Shown: positions 44,691 through 53,563 of the stretch, one piece after another
How the letters are laid out: each line of letters starts with the position of its first letter
Numbering within the stretch: position 1 is the stretch's first letter
From: an uncultured Bacteroidales bacterium
Lineage (GTDB): Bacteria > Bacteroidota > Bacteroidia > Bacteroidales > F082
NCBI GenBank assembly: GCA_947303085.1
Contig: CAMYXP010000003.1
Span: 186,001 to 250,000 of the forward strand
Direction: 5' to 3'
DNA: 64,000 nt
Notes under the pieces: generated by a model
Seen by the model: only the letters and a program-made list of their open reading frames with translations
Database searches by the model: none
What the model was told of the DNA's origin: nothing
Made by a program: the position numbers and the translations under genes

Positions 44691-46187
44691 ATGCTGACTT
44701 TGGAAGAGATTAAGAAAACTATAGTCGAACTCATTGAAAATCTAGGAGAAAAGGTTTTAGAAATCACGGTGATGCCCAGTTCAGGCTCATCGAGACGATA
44801 TTTTCGTGTGAAAACCGACAAGCGAAATCTGATTGGAGCGCATAACATCAACATCGAGGAAAACGACGCTTTCTTCAGTTTTTCCAAGCATTTCCACAAA
44901 TGCGGACTGCCTGTTCCCGAGATTTTGGCGATCTCTTCCGACAAAGATGTTTATGTGCAGACAGATTTAGGCGATGACACGTTGTTCAATCATGTTGAGA
45001 ATTGTTTGAATAACGGGAAATTTGATGAAGAGACAATTAATTTATACAAAAAATCTCTCAATAAACTCGTTGATTTTCAGATAGTTGGACATAAAGGTTT
45101 AGATTATTCCAAGGCATTCCCCACCCCTGCCTTCGACGAGATGTCAATAATGGAGGATTTGAATTATTTCAAATATTGTTTCTTGAAGGAGCAGGAAGAG
45201 ATTTCGTTCAATGAGACACGTTTAGACACTGATTTTCAGCGACTTGCGCAATACATTTTAGAGGCTCCGTCGGATTACTTCATGTATCGTGATTTCCAGT
45301 CGAGAAACATCATGATTGTCGACAACGAGCCTTATTTCATTGATTATCAGGGAGGAAGAAAGGGACCATTGCAGTATGATGTGGTTTCGTTGCTGTATCA
45401 GGTGAAAGCGAGGATTCCGGAGGATTTGAGAAAAGAATTGACTGAGTATTATAAACAGCAACTATCAATAAAAGCTTGTCATTCCGAGCGCAGCGAGGAA
45501 TCTCATAATGCTCAGCAGTTACTTATTAAATCATTCGACAAATTCTTCCCTGCTTTTGTTCTTCTTCGTCTCCTTCAAGTTCTTGGCGCGTATGGTTTTA
45601 GAGGCCTGATACAGAAGAAGTTACATTTCATGCAGAGCATTCCGTATGCCATTAAGGAATTGTTGATAGTGAATGAAAAATGGGAATTGCCGTTTGAATT
45701 GCCTGAGTTGCAGTCGGTGATAAGGCAACTGAACATCGTTTTGACAAAATACGAAAGTGTTGAACCTGAACGACTAACGATTACAGTCAACAGTTTCTCA
45801 TACAAAAACGGCGGCGTACCTTACGACAAGAGCGGCAACGGCGGCGGATTTGTTTTTGACTGCAGGGCTTTGCCAAACCCGGGACGATATGCAGAATTCA
45901 AGAAAAGCACTGGCGAAGACCGCGATGTTATCGAGTTTATGGACGACAAGCCGGATACGCATTATTTCTTGCAAAACGTTCAAATGCTTGTGTTTCAATC
46001 GATTGACAACTATTTGGAACGCGGTTTCAAGAACCTGCAAATCAATTTCGGATGCACTGGCGGTCAGCACAGGTCGGTGTTTTTTGCGCAAACAATCGGC
46101 AGGATGATTCATGAAAACTACCCGATGGTTAACGTTGAAATCAACCATCTGGCACAACATATCTCTCACGTTTATGAAGCAAAATAG
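44691..46187 (+). CDS. AmgK-like sugar kinase fused to RapZ C-terminal domain
   Basis: 498 residues from the ATG at 44691. Residues 1-345 are an aminoglycoside-phosphotransferase fold (SSRRYFRV, YVQTDLGDDTLF, YRDFQSRNIMIV with catalytic Asp, FIDYQGGRKGP) like AmgK, which phosphorylates MurNAc/GlcNAc at C1. Residues about 361-498 match the RapZ C-terminal domain (FDCRALPNPG, GCTGGQHRSV), which binds amino-sugar phosphate and RNA in E. coli. The next gene, MurU-like, overlaps by 14 bases, supporting salvage to UDP-MurNAc. Residues about 263-272 (HSERSEES) come from a palindromic repeat. Confidence 0.8.
   Translation: MLTLEEIKKTIVELIENLGEKVLEITVMPSSGSSRRYFRVKTDKRNLIGAHNINIEENDAFFSFSKHFHKCGLPVPEILAISSDKDVYVQTDLGDDTLFNHVENCLNNGKFDEETINLYKKSLNKLVDFQIVGHKGLDYSKAFPTPAFDEMSIMEDLNYFKYCFLKEQEEISFNETRLDTDFQRLAQYILEAPSDYFMYRDFQSRNIMIVDNEPYFIDYQGGRKGPLQYDVVSLLYQVKARIPEDLRKELTEYYKQQLSIKACHSERSEESHNAQQLLIKSFDKFFPAFVLLRLLQVLGAYGFRGLIQKKLHFMQSIPYAIKELLIVNEKWELPFELPELQSVIRQLNIVLTKYESVEPERLTITVNSFSYKNGGVPYDKSGNGGGFVFDCRALPNPGRYAEFKKSTGEDRDVIEFMDDKPDTHYFLQNVQMLVFQSIDNYLERGFKNLQINFGCTGGQHRSVFFAQTIGRMIHENYPMVNVEINHLAQHISHVYEAK
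45478..45505. repeat. Palindromic repeat, short variant inside the kinase-RapZ gene
   Basis: GTCATTCCGAGCGCAGCGAG then GAATCTCA, a diverged single arm (CCGAGCG in place of TCGA). It is read in frame as CHSERSEESHN in the kinase C-terminal region, after which clear kinase-type sequence resumes. Confidence 0.85.
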
Positions 46188-46938
46188 AAGAACGGCATTT
46201 ATCCTCGCGGCAGGACTCGGCACTCGTCTGAAAGAGCTGACAGCTAATAAGCCAAAGGCTTTAGTATCAATAAATAACGAGCCTTTACTTAAAGTATTGC
46301 TTGAAGTGTTGATACAGCAAGGTTTTAATCATATTGTGGTTAATGTTCATCATTTTGGAGAGAAAATAATTGACTATTTAGGAGATTTCTCCACTTCGCT
46401 TCGCTCCGGTCGAAATGACAAAATGATTGAGATCGAAATCTCCGACGAGCGACCGATGTTGATGGACACAGGAGGTGCAGTTTTGCAGGCTCTGCCCTAT
46501 TTCGCTGATAGCGAGGCGGTACTTGTCCATAATGTCGATGTGCTTACAAACGTTGATTTGAAAGGCTTTTACGACGATTTCTGCAAAAGCGGCGATGCCG
46601 CTTGGCTGCTCACTCAGGAGCGCAACAGCAAGCGTAAATTGGTGTTCGACGATAACGACAATTTTCTTGGAAGGTTTAACAGCGAGACCAACGATTATGA
46701 CGGCAACGGCGCATTGCCAAACCAATGTAAATTATTGTCATTCAGCGGAATACACATTTTCAAACCTGAATATTTCAAAAGTTTTGAAGTAAAACCTTGT
46801 TATATTTTCGAATTGTATAGGAAAATAGCTGTAAATCATAAAGTTACATCAAAATTGATACACCCTGATTATTGGTTTGATTTGGGAACACAGGAACAAC
46901 TGAAAAATGCAGAAGCATGGCTTTTATCAAAAAGATAA
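46174..46938 (+). CDS. MurU-like sugar-1-phosphate nucleotidyltransferase
   Basis: 254 residues from the ATG at 46174. AFILAAGLGTRLKELTANKPKAL is the nucleotide-binding head (shown in part in family terms as AAGxGTRLxPLT), and DTGGAVLQAL and LVHNVDVLTN hold the metal Asp. Such enzymes (MurU, GlmU-N type) make UDP-MurNAc or another NDP-sugar from the 1-phosphate. The partner kinase upstream overlaps it by 14 bases, and the nuclease downstream by 22. Residues about 70-83 (DFSTSLRSGRND) are coded by a palindromic repeat and have no match in the family. Confidence 0.8.
   Translation: MKQNRRTAFILAAGLGTRLKELTANKPKALVSINNEPLLKVLLEVLIQQGFNHIVVNVHHFGEKIIDYLGDFSTSLRSGRNDKMIEIEISDERPMLMDTGGAVLQALPYFADSEAVLVHNVDVLTNVDLKGFYDDFCKSGDAAWLLTQERNSKRKLVFDDNDNFLGRFNSETNDYDGNGALPNQCKLLSFSGIHIFKPEYFKSFEVKPCYIFELYRKIAVNHKVTSKLIHPDYWFDLGTQEQLKNAEAWLLSKR
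46381..46420. repeat. Palindromic repeat, single arm inside the MurU-like gene
   Basis: GGAGATTTCTCCACTTCGCT... CGGTCGAAATGACA, the closest in wording to the arm at 38397-38443. It falls in the loop after DYL and before the IEISDE strand. Confidence 0.9.
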
Positions 46939-49676
46939 GTGATTATATTACAAGTCGTTACGATTTGACAAAGGAGAACATCACAATTGTTTTCCCGAAT
47001 AAACGTGCCGCCTTGCAGTTAAGAAACGAGCTTGCAGAAACGATAAACACCAATTTCTGGGTTCCGCAAATCGTGTCGATTCAGCAGGCCATGGAAGAAT
47101 GGAGCGGTTTGCAACTCATTGATAATATTGAAGTTATCTTCGAGATTATCAAAATGAATCCGAATTTTTTCCAATATGCGGCGCAGATGGCGAAAGATTT
47201 CGATGAAATCGACCAATATGATGTTGATGCTGCCAAGCTTTTCGAGCATTTAAAGTATGCGAAGGAGATTGAGGAATGGAATTTGAGCCTTGAAAACAGC
47301 GTGGAATCAAAATATCTGCAGTTTTTCTCGTCGCTTATCACCTATTATAATAACTTAAATGACACGCTTCAGAAGAACGGTCAGGGTTATTATGGATTGA
47401 TTACCAAGAAGATAGCTCATTTCGATGATTCAACTTTAAAGAAATGCACAAAAGGTCGCAAGATTATTTTCGCGGGTTTCAACGCTTTGACAACGACAGA
47501 AGAAAACATCATCGTTAGAATGGTTGAAAGCGGTAATGCTGTGATTTTGTGGGACTTAGACAGATATTATTTCGAAGATGAGAAACAGGAAGCCGGACTT
47601 TTTGCGAGAAATTTCTTCAAAAAACACCCGAATATCGAGAAAAACTTTGTAGGCGACGGATTTTCACAGAAGAAAGAGATTAATATTATCAGCGTTTCGG
47701 GTAATGCGGTGCAGACTAACGCGTTGCAGCTGATGATGCGAAATGATAGCAAGGATAAGGAGGATAGTGAGGATAGTGAGGATAAGAAAGAAGTTATTGT
47801 TTTGGCGGATGAGTCGTTGTTGATTCCGGTTTTGAACTCGATTCCTGAGAATTATGACAACATCCATGTGACGATGGGCTATCCGTTTGACAAAACGACG
47901 ACATATCACTTTGTGGATCAACTGTTTAGGTATCAAAACGGCCTTTCCGACAACCAGAACAAAATATATCTTTGGACGTTTTTACGTTTCTGTAATACCG
48001 ACTTTATCAAATTGATTTTCAAAGGTTTAGAATATGAAAAGCTGAATGCTTGGCTGATGAAGATGGCTCAGAAATCGGTTTTTTATTTCAAAAAAGATGA
48101 TCTGAAAACGTTTGAGAACAACGAGATACTCTTTGATATTCTGAATATTATTACCAAGAAATGGAAAACCGCAAAAGAGTATGTCACAAATTTGAAGGAT
48201 ATTCTTGTGCTTTCAATAGCAAAACTAGGTAAAGACGACAATTTCACCAAGAATCAGATCAGCGTGGCGGGAAGGATAATCAACAGAATTGAGTTGTTGC
48301 TGAACAAATACTCCGATTACATTAAAATCACTGATTTACAGATGCTTTACGCACAGGTGGCAGCACAGATGTCGATCAATTTGCAGAGTAAGTCGGAAGG
48401 GCTACAGGTTATGGGACTTCTTGAAACCCGAAACCTCGACTTCGACACTATTCATTTTTTGAGTGTCAACGAGAGTATCTTACCGCAAAACAAAAGCAAT
48501 AACAGCTTGATTCCGTATGACTTACGTAAAGACTACGGTTTGCCTACCTATATGCTGCAGCAAGCCGTTTACTCATATCATTTCTATCGTCTTTTGCAAA
48601 ACGCCAAGCATATCAACTTGTATTACAACAACTTAGCTGATTCAGCAGGTTCAGGCATGGGCGAGCCGAGTCGTTTTGTAAGACAATTGGAATATGAATA
48701 CGCTAAGAACAATGCCAAGATAAATATTACGCATTTTCAATATAAGTCACCGAAAATCAATGAGAAACAGAGTAAAATTGAGGTAGCGAAGACCGACGAG
48801 GCATTGAACAAAATTGACAAGCTCTCTCCCACTTCGATCGGGACTTATCTGAGATGTCCGCTTGAATATTATTGGAAACACATTGAGCGAATTGAAGACA
48901 AGTCGCCGGATGAGGAGATACAGGTAAATGTAGTCGGAAAGATTGTACATGGCACTCTCGACCATTTTTACCAACTATTTAACAAAAATGAGCTTGTTTC
49001 GCTGGAACTCTTCGATGAAATGTACAAAAAGCATTTCGAGGAATGTTATCATAAATCATTGATTGACAATGATTTCGCCAACGGATTGCCAGAGACCGGC
49101 TTCAACTGTCTCAACAAAACCGTGATTGACAACATGCTTAAGAACTTTGTCAAATATGAGCGGAAATTACTTGCGGAAGGCAACAAGTTTGCAATCATCG
49201 ACACTGAAGTTAAATTAAGCAAAATTATTGATATTCAAGGACATAAAGTCGAACTAAAAGGATTTGCCGACAGAATCGACAAGGTCAACGACGAAATTCG
49301 CATCATCGACTACAAAACAGGCAAAGTGAATCCTTCCGACGTGAAAATCAACGATAAAGTGGTTGGCATCACGTCGATGACAGAGAAAGCCATACAGTTG
49401 ATGATATACAAATATCTTTATTTGCACAATCATCCTAAGGTTAAACCCGAATTGATTCAACCTGGTATTATCGGTTTCCAGAAGCTAAGTCATGGCGTTT
49501 ATAACTTGGAAATCAACGAGCTGCATGATCTGAGTACATCATTTGAAGTCACCTGCGAGAAGTACTTCAACGAGTTTTTGGAAGAGCTGTTCAACAAAGA
49601 TATACCGTTCGCACAAACTGTAGACGATAAATACTGCAGTTTCTGCGATTTCAAGAACATCTGCAAGCGCAGTTAA
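46917..49676 (+). CDS. AddB-like PD-(D/E)XK nuclease with iron-sulfur cysteines
   Basis: 919 residues. The C-terminal 250 residues carry the RecB-type nuclease: VVGKIVHGTLDHF (His), LKGFADRID (Asp), IIDYKTGK (Asp-x-Lys). Four cysteines fit an iron-sulfur staple: one in YLRCPLEYYW and three in YCSFCDFKNICK. The N-terminal part resembles the inactivated helicase fold of AddB (VFPNKRAALQLRNEL). It probably acts in double-strand-break resection with an AddA-type helicase outside the window. It overlaps the MurU-like gene by 22 bases, an unexpected pairing. Confidence 0.85.
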   Translation: MAFIKKISDYITSRYDLTKENITIVFPNKRAALQLRNELAETINTNFWVPQIVSIQQAMEEWSGLQLIDNIEVIFEIIKMNPNFFQYAAQMAKDFDEIDQYDVDAAKLFEHLKYAKEIEEWNLSLENSVESKYLQFFSSLITYYNNLNDTLQKNGQGYYGLITKKIAHFDDSTLKKCTKGRKIIFAGFNALTTTEENIIVRMVESGNAVILWDLDRYYFEDEKQEAGLFARNFFKKHPNIEKNFVGDGFSQKKEINIISVSGNAVQTNALQLMMRNDSKDKEDSEDSEDKKEVIVLADESLLIPVLNSIPENYDNIHVTMGYPFDKTTTYHFVDQLFRYQNGLSDNQNKIYLWTFLRFCNTDFIKLIFKGLEYEKLNAWLMKMAQKSVFYFKKDDLKTFENNEILFDILNIITKKWKTAKEYVTNLKDILVLSIAKLGKDDNFTKNQISVAGRIINRIELLLNKYSDYIKITDLQMLYAQVAAQMSINLQSKSEGLQVMGLLETRNLDFDTIHFLSVNESILPQNKSNNSLIPYDLRKDYGLPTYMLQQAVYSYHFYRLLQNAKHINLYYNNLADSAGSGMGEPSRFVRQLEYEYAKNNAKINITHFQYKSPKINEKQSKIEVAKTDEALNKIDKLSPTSIGTYLRCPLEYYWKHIERIEDKSPDEEIQVNVVGKIVHGTLDHFYQLFNKNELVSLELFDEMYKKHFEECYHKSLIDNDFANGLPETGFNCLNKTVIDNMLKNFVKYERKLLAEGNKFAIIDTEVKLSKIIDIQGHKVELKGFADRIDKVNDEIRIIDYKTGKVNPSDVKINDKVVGITSMTEKAIQLMIYKYLYLHNHPKVKPELIQPGIIGFQKLSHGVYNLEINELHDLSTSFEVTCEKYFNEFLEELFNKDIPFAQTVDDKYCSFCDFKNICKRS

Positions 49677-50711
49677 TCACTTGAATATCAAGTCGATATA
49701 CACTGGCAGATGATCGCTGTAGCCACCATAGTATTTCGGCCCGACGTAAGTTCGAAACAGTTTCACACCGCCAAACGACTCATCTTTCTCAAAGAGAAAA
49801 TCACCGTGAAAAATTTGAGCGCTGTTTTTCTTATATATCAAGCCTTTATCATTATCAATCAATGAGTTAGAGACAATGATTTGGTCAAAAATCTGCCAGG
49901 TGTATTGGTGTTTCAAAGTGCCTTCGAAACCAAGGTTTTTGCCGTTAGTGAAAAGATTCACCAAAACAGCACCATCACACAAAATATCGTGAATGCTCGA
50001 GTCTTCAGGTGTGTCGTTAAAGTCACCCATTATAATTATTTTTGGTATTGTTTGATGCAGAAAAACAAGCGAATCGACTTTGTGTTTCAATGTGTTAGCT
50101 GCGAGAGCGCGCAGTTTTATCGTTTCACGTTCACCGTCGTAACGTGAAGGCCAGTGATTGACAAAAACATGAAGAGTGTCGCCACGTCTATCGTAAAACT
50201 TTGCATAAAGAATGTCGCGAGTTTTATAGTTTTTGTTTTTCGGGTTTTTAACCTTAACCGGTTCAGTATAAATAAGTTGCAGTTTGTCGATGCAATAAAC
50301 CATCGCCACGTCGATGCCGCGTTTATCGTCGCCTTCGTAGTGAATGATGCGATAATTGTGCGTTTTCAGCGGCGTTTGGTTGAACAAAGAGTTCAGAACA
50401 TATTGATTTTCAATCTCTGCGATGCCAAGAACCGCCAGAGGTTCGTTCCCAGAAATGGCAAGAATAGCCTTGTACATATTGTTGCGTTTCTTATAAAACC
50501 GCGATTTTGTCCAATGCTGGCCGCCATTCTCGGTAAATTCGTTGTACACACGAGTGGAATCGACGAAAGGATCGAAGAAATTTTCGAAATTCCAAAACGC
50601 CACACGGAGTCCGTCTCTCTCCTGCCCCATCGCAGCGAAAGAGTTAACTATCTGAAAACCAATGGTTAAACAGAAAAGCAGAGGGATACTAATTCTAGAC
50701 ATAGGCCTCAT
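49677..50711 (-). CDS. Secreted endonuclease/exonuclease/phosphatase-family protein
   Basis: 344 residues with a signal peptide (cleavage near SFAAMGQ). The EEP fold is shown by VAFWNFENFFDP, AIEN, FVNHWPSRYDGE, IMGDFNDTPEDS and GYSDHLPVYIDL, giving metal-binding Asn, Glu, Asp and His. It probably cleaves extracellular nucleic acids or phosphodiesters in the periplasm. The stop codon abuts the convergent nuclease gene with no gap. The start could be three codons later (50702). Confidence 0.88.
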   Translation of the reverse strand: MRPMSRISIPLLFCLTIGFQIVNSFAAMGQERDGLRVAFWNFENFFDPFVDSTRVYNEFTENGGQHWTKSRFYKKRNNMYKAILAISGNEPLAVLGIAEIENQYVLNSLFNQTPLKTHNYRIIHYEGDDKRGIDVAMVYCIDKLQLIYTEPVKVKNPKNKNYKTRDILYAKFYDRRGDTLHVFVNHWPSRYDGERETIKLRALAANTLKHKVDSLVFLHQTIPKIIIMGDFNDTPEDSSIHDILCDGAVLVNLFTNGKNLGFEGTLKHQYTWQIFDQIIVSNSLIDNDKGLIYKKNSAQIFHGDFLFEKDESFGGVKLFRTYVGPKYYGGYSDHLPVYIDLIFK

Positions 50712-50748
50712 ATTTTTGAATTTTTAGATATGCAAAGATACAAAATAT

Positions 50749-50779
50749 TTTGATATAAACAGAAATTTTAATAATTTTG
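50749..50779 (+). promoter_or_regulatory. Bacteroidota-type promoter for the TlpA-like/mnmE unit
   Basis: TTTG at 50749-50752 and TAATTTTG at 50772-50779 are 19 bases apart, 26 bases before the start at 50806. A minus-strand -7 box (CAAAGATA at 50733-50740) overlaps it for the EEP gene, so the two units share a divergent promoter region. Confidence 0.65.
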
Positions 50780-50805
50780 CGGAAATTAATTTTGAAATAA
50801 TTAGG

Positions 50806-52017
50806 ATGAAGAGCATTATGAGGATTTCCAGGATTGGTTTTTGCTTGATCATGATTATCATGCCTTTAATGGCAATATCGCAAGTAAATATTAAGATTCA
50901 TATTGATAATCAAGCAGATAGCGTTTACTACCTTTATAAATATAGAGGTTCTAAAACGGCGATGTTTGATACAGCCTACTGCACAAACGGAAGCGCGAAG
51001 TTTGTCAGCAAACACTCATATCCCGAGGGTATTTATGTCGTGACAAACGAAAACAGGATTCCACTGACTGAGATTTTGATTGGCAAAGACCAGAAATTCT
51101 CATTGAATATCAAAGACTTAAATGATTTAAACACTGCCACGGTCAAAGGAGCCAAAGAAACCGAAATCTATTATAAACTGATAGCAAAACTTAATAGTAC
51201 TGAATTGAATATCAGTGCTTTAGAAAGTGAAACCGAGTATTATCCCGATAATGTCAGAAAGATCGATTCGTTGAAAAACGACCTCGCCCAGTTTGAAGAA
51301 TCATTGAAAATCAAGAAGAAAGACGCGTTTATCAACCTTGTCATCAATTCTGTTAAGCAACATGGGATGGAAGATTATTGGGATGATTTTCAGCTCGATG
51401 ACAAGAGAATTCTCACTTATCCGTTGATTGACAATAAGCTGGCAACCTATTTCGACAATCTCCCTATAAATGCTGAAATAATAAACGCTGAAATCGACAA
51501 ACTAATAGCAAAGACTGGCGATTGCGTCGAGACACGTGATTATCTGATATGGTATTTTTACAGGAAATATTACTCACCGAATTACATGAATTTAGACGAC
51601 ATATACATTCATTTGGTTGACGAGTATTTTCTGAAGTTAGAGATGGAAAATGTGTCGGAAAGCATTGTAAACCTGATGGCCGAGCGCGCAAACTATCTTG
51701 AAAATTTGAAATTAGGAGCGAAACTCCCGGAAATTGGAAGTCTGTATTCCATTGAGTCTCAATATATTGCGGTTATCTTTTTCGACAAAACCTGTCAGAA
51801 ATGCGCTCAGGAAGGACGTATTTTGGAGGAGATTCGCACGCGACATCCCGAAATGACGATTTACCCTGTTGAGATTCATTCGGGAATCAAGGAAAACATT
51901 CTTTCTTTATATGATATTCAGACCACTCCGATGATTTACCTGCTTGACAGCAAGAAGAAAATCATTGCGAAACGCATCAAAGCGGGACAGGTTGAACAAT
52001 GTTTAAACATGGATTAA
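50806..52017 (+). CDS. TlpA-like periplasmic thiol-disulfide protein with DUF4369-type N-terminus
   Basis: 403 residues. A signal peptide precedes a beta-rich N-terminal domain (YYLYKYRGSKTAMFDTA), similar to the DUF4369 part of Bacteroidota thioredoxin proteins, then a helical middle. The C-terminal thioredoxin fold has FFDKTCQKC, giving an active-site CQKC, and TTPMIYLLD with the cis-Pro. It probably reduces or isomerises disulfides in the periplasm. mnmE starts two bases after the stop in a likely shared transcript. Confidence 0.85.
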   Translation: MKSIMRISRIGFCLIMIIMPLMAISQVNIKIHIDNQADSVYYLYKYRGSKTAMFDTAYCTNGSAKFVSKHSYPEGIYVVTNENRIPLTEILIGKDQKFSLNIKDLNDLNTATVKGAKETEIYYKLIAKLNSTELNISALESETEYYPDNVRKIDSLKNDLAQFEESLKIKKKDAFINLVINSVKQHGMEDYWDDFQLDDKRILTYPLIDNKLATYFDNLPINAEIINAEIDKLIAKTGDCVETRDYLIWYFYRKYYSPNYMNLDDIYIHLVDEYFLKLEMENVSESIVNLMAERANYLENLKLGAKLPEIGSLYSIESQYIAVIFFDKTCQKCAQEGRILEEIRTRHPEMTIYPVEIHSGIKENILSLYDIQTTPMIYLLDSKKKIIAKRIKAGQVEQCLNMD

Positions 52018-52018
52018 A

Positions 52019-53536
52019 ATGAGCAGAAACGACACTATTTGCGCGGTTTCGACGGCTTCAGGAGTTGGAGCCATAGCTGTTATCAGGCTTTCAGGCATGG
52101 AAAGTCATAAAATAGCTTTACATATTTTCAGAAAAAAGAATGGTAATCCACTGGATATCAATGACATAAAAGCGAACAAAGCCTATTTCGGCGAGATTTT
52201 CGACCCAATACCAGACGACAAGCCTATGGTTGACGAGGTGCTGATTACTTTTTTCAAAGCCCCCCACTCCTACACCGGCGAAGATTCGGTGGAGATAAGC
52301 TGTCACGGCTCGGTATTTGTGCAGCAAAAGATTATGGAGTTGCTTTGTGTGCGCGGATGCAGATTGGCTGAACCAGGAGAGTTTTCAAAGAGAGCCTTCA
52401 TTTACGACAAGATGGATTTGGCTCAGGCTGAGGCCGTTGCCGACTTGATAGCGTCGCAAAATGAGGCGGAGCACAGGATTGCGGTGAACCAGCTGAAAGG
52501 AGGATTTTCCAATGAATTGCGCGCATTGAGGGCGCAGTTGGTCGATTTGACTTCACTTTTGGAGCTTGAGCTAGACTTCTCAGAAGAAGACGTGGAGTTT
52601 GCCGACCGCACGAAACTCTATGATTTGCTTGGAAAAGCGATGACACACATCGGGAAGCTAAGTGATTCATTCAGACTGGGTAACGCTATAAAAAACGGCA
52701 TACCGGTGGCTATTGTCGGAGAGACGAACACTGGAAAAAGCACCTTGCTGAACGCCATTCTCGGTGAAGACCGCGCCATTGTGAGCGACATAGCAGGAAC
52801 CACACGCGACACCATTGAAGAGACATTTAACATTGAAGGCACTTTGTATCGTTTCATCGACACGGCAGGCATTCGCGAGACCTCGGAAACCATTGAAAAG
52901 ATTGGCATTGAGCGCACTTTCAAGAAAATTGCGGAAGCCGACATCGTTATAGGAATGGTCGACGGATCAAAAAGCATGCAGGCGATTGTCAAAGCCTGGA
53001 AAAACATTGTTTCGCATGTTAACATATTGACACAGAAGCTGTTACTTGTAATCAACAAGAGCGATTTGATGGATGCAGCGACAATGTTCAGTCTTAACGA
53101 CGATTATATATATTTGATGAAATCGACATACGAGAAAAACATAGAACGCAACGGCGGCTACATGACCGACGAGTATCAATACAGCATAACCGGCAGAGAT
53201 TTGCATGACATGATAAATCTTATGCAGTTTAATTATATGTCGGCAAAGAAAGCTGAGGACGTTGAGGATTTGAAAAAGTCAATCAGTTATGCCACCCGCA
53301 CTCACAAAATTGACAGCAACACCGTTTTGGTGACGAACATCCGTCATTTTGAGGCACTTACACATGCTTTGGAGAGTCTGCGGCAGGTAAAAAACGGCAT
53401 GGACAACAAGCTTTCAGCCGATTTGCTCGCACAGGATTTAAGGCAGGCGTTGTATCACATCGGCAGCATCACCGGAGAGGTCACAAACAACGAGGTTTTA
53501 GGCAATATTTTCGGCAGATTCTGCATCGGTAAATAA
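52019..53536 (+). CDS. mnmE: tRNA modification GTPase MnmE with an enlarged G-domain
   Basis: 505 residues, about 45 longer than usual. With MnmG it modifies U34 of tRNAs. The N-terminal tetrahydrofolate domain (TICAVSTASGVGAIAVIRLSG), G1 GETNTGKST, G3 DTAGI, G4 NKSD, the SAK G5 and the C-terminal FCIGK with its catalytic Cys are all present. About 40-50 extra residues lie between NKSD and MSAK (residues about 350-405: YIYLMKSTYEKN... to DMINLMQ). That segment reads as ordinary coding sequence, not a repeat. Confidence 0.92.
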   Translation: MSRNDTICAVSTASGVGAIAVIRLSGMESHKIALHIFRKKNGNPLDINDIKANKAYFGEIFDPIPDDKPMVDEVLITFFKAPHSYTGEDSVEISCHGSVFVQQKIMELLCVRGCRLAEPGEFSKRAFIYDKMDLAQAEAVADLIASQNEAEHRIAVNQLKGGFSNELRALRAQLVDLTSLLELELDFSEEDVEFADRTKLYDLLGKAMTHIGKLSDSFRLGNAIKNGIPVAIVGETNTGKSTLLNAILGEDRAIVSDIAGTTRDTIEETFNIEGTLYRFIDTAGIRETSETIEKIGIERTFKKIAEADIVIGMVDGSKSMQAIVKAWKNIVSHVNILTQKLLLVINKSDLMDAATMFSLNDDYIYLMKSTYEKNIERNGGYMTDEYQYSITGRDLHDMINLMQFNYMSAKKAEDVEDLKKSISYATRTHKIDSNTVLVTNIRHFEALTHALESLRQVKNGMDNKLSADLLAQDLRQALYHIGSITGEVTNNEVLGNIFGRFCIGK

Positions 53537-53563
53537 CTTAAGTAAATCAAAATCAATAACATA

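Noticed and set aside
44691-46187. Kinase-RapZ fusion as a frameshift or assembly error joining two genes
   Set aside because: A single uninterrupted frame with a plausible linker joins them, and no start site precedes the second domain.
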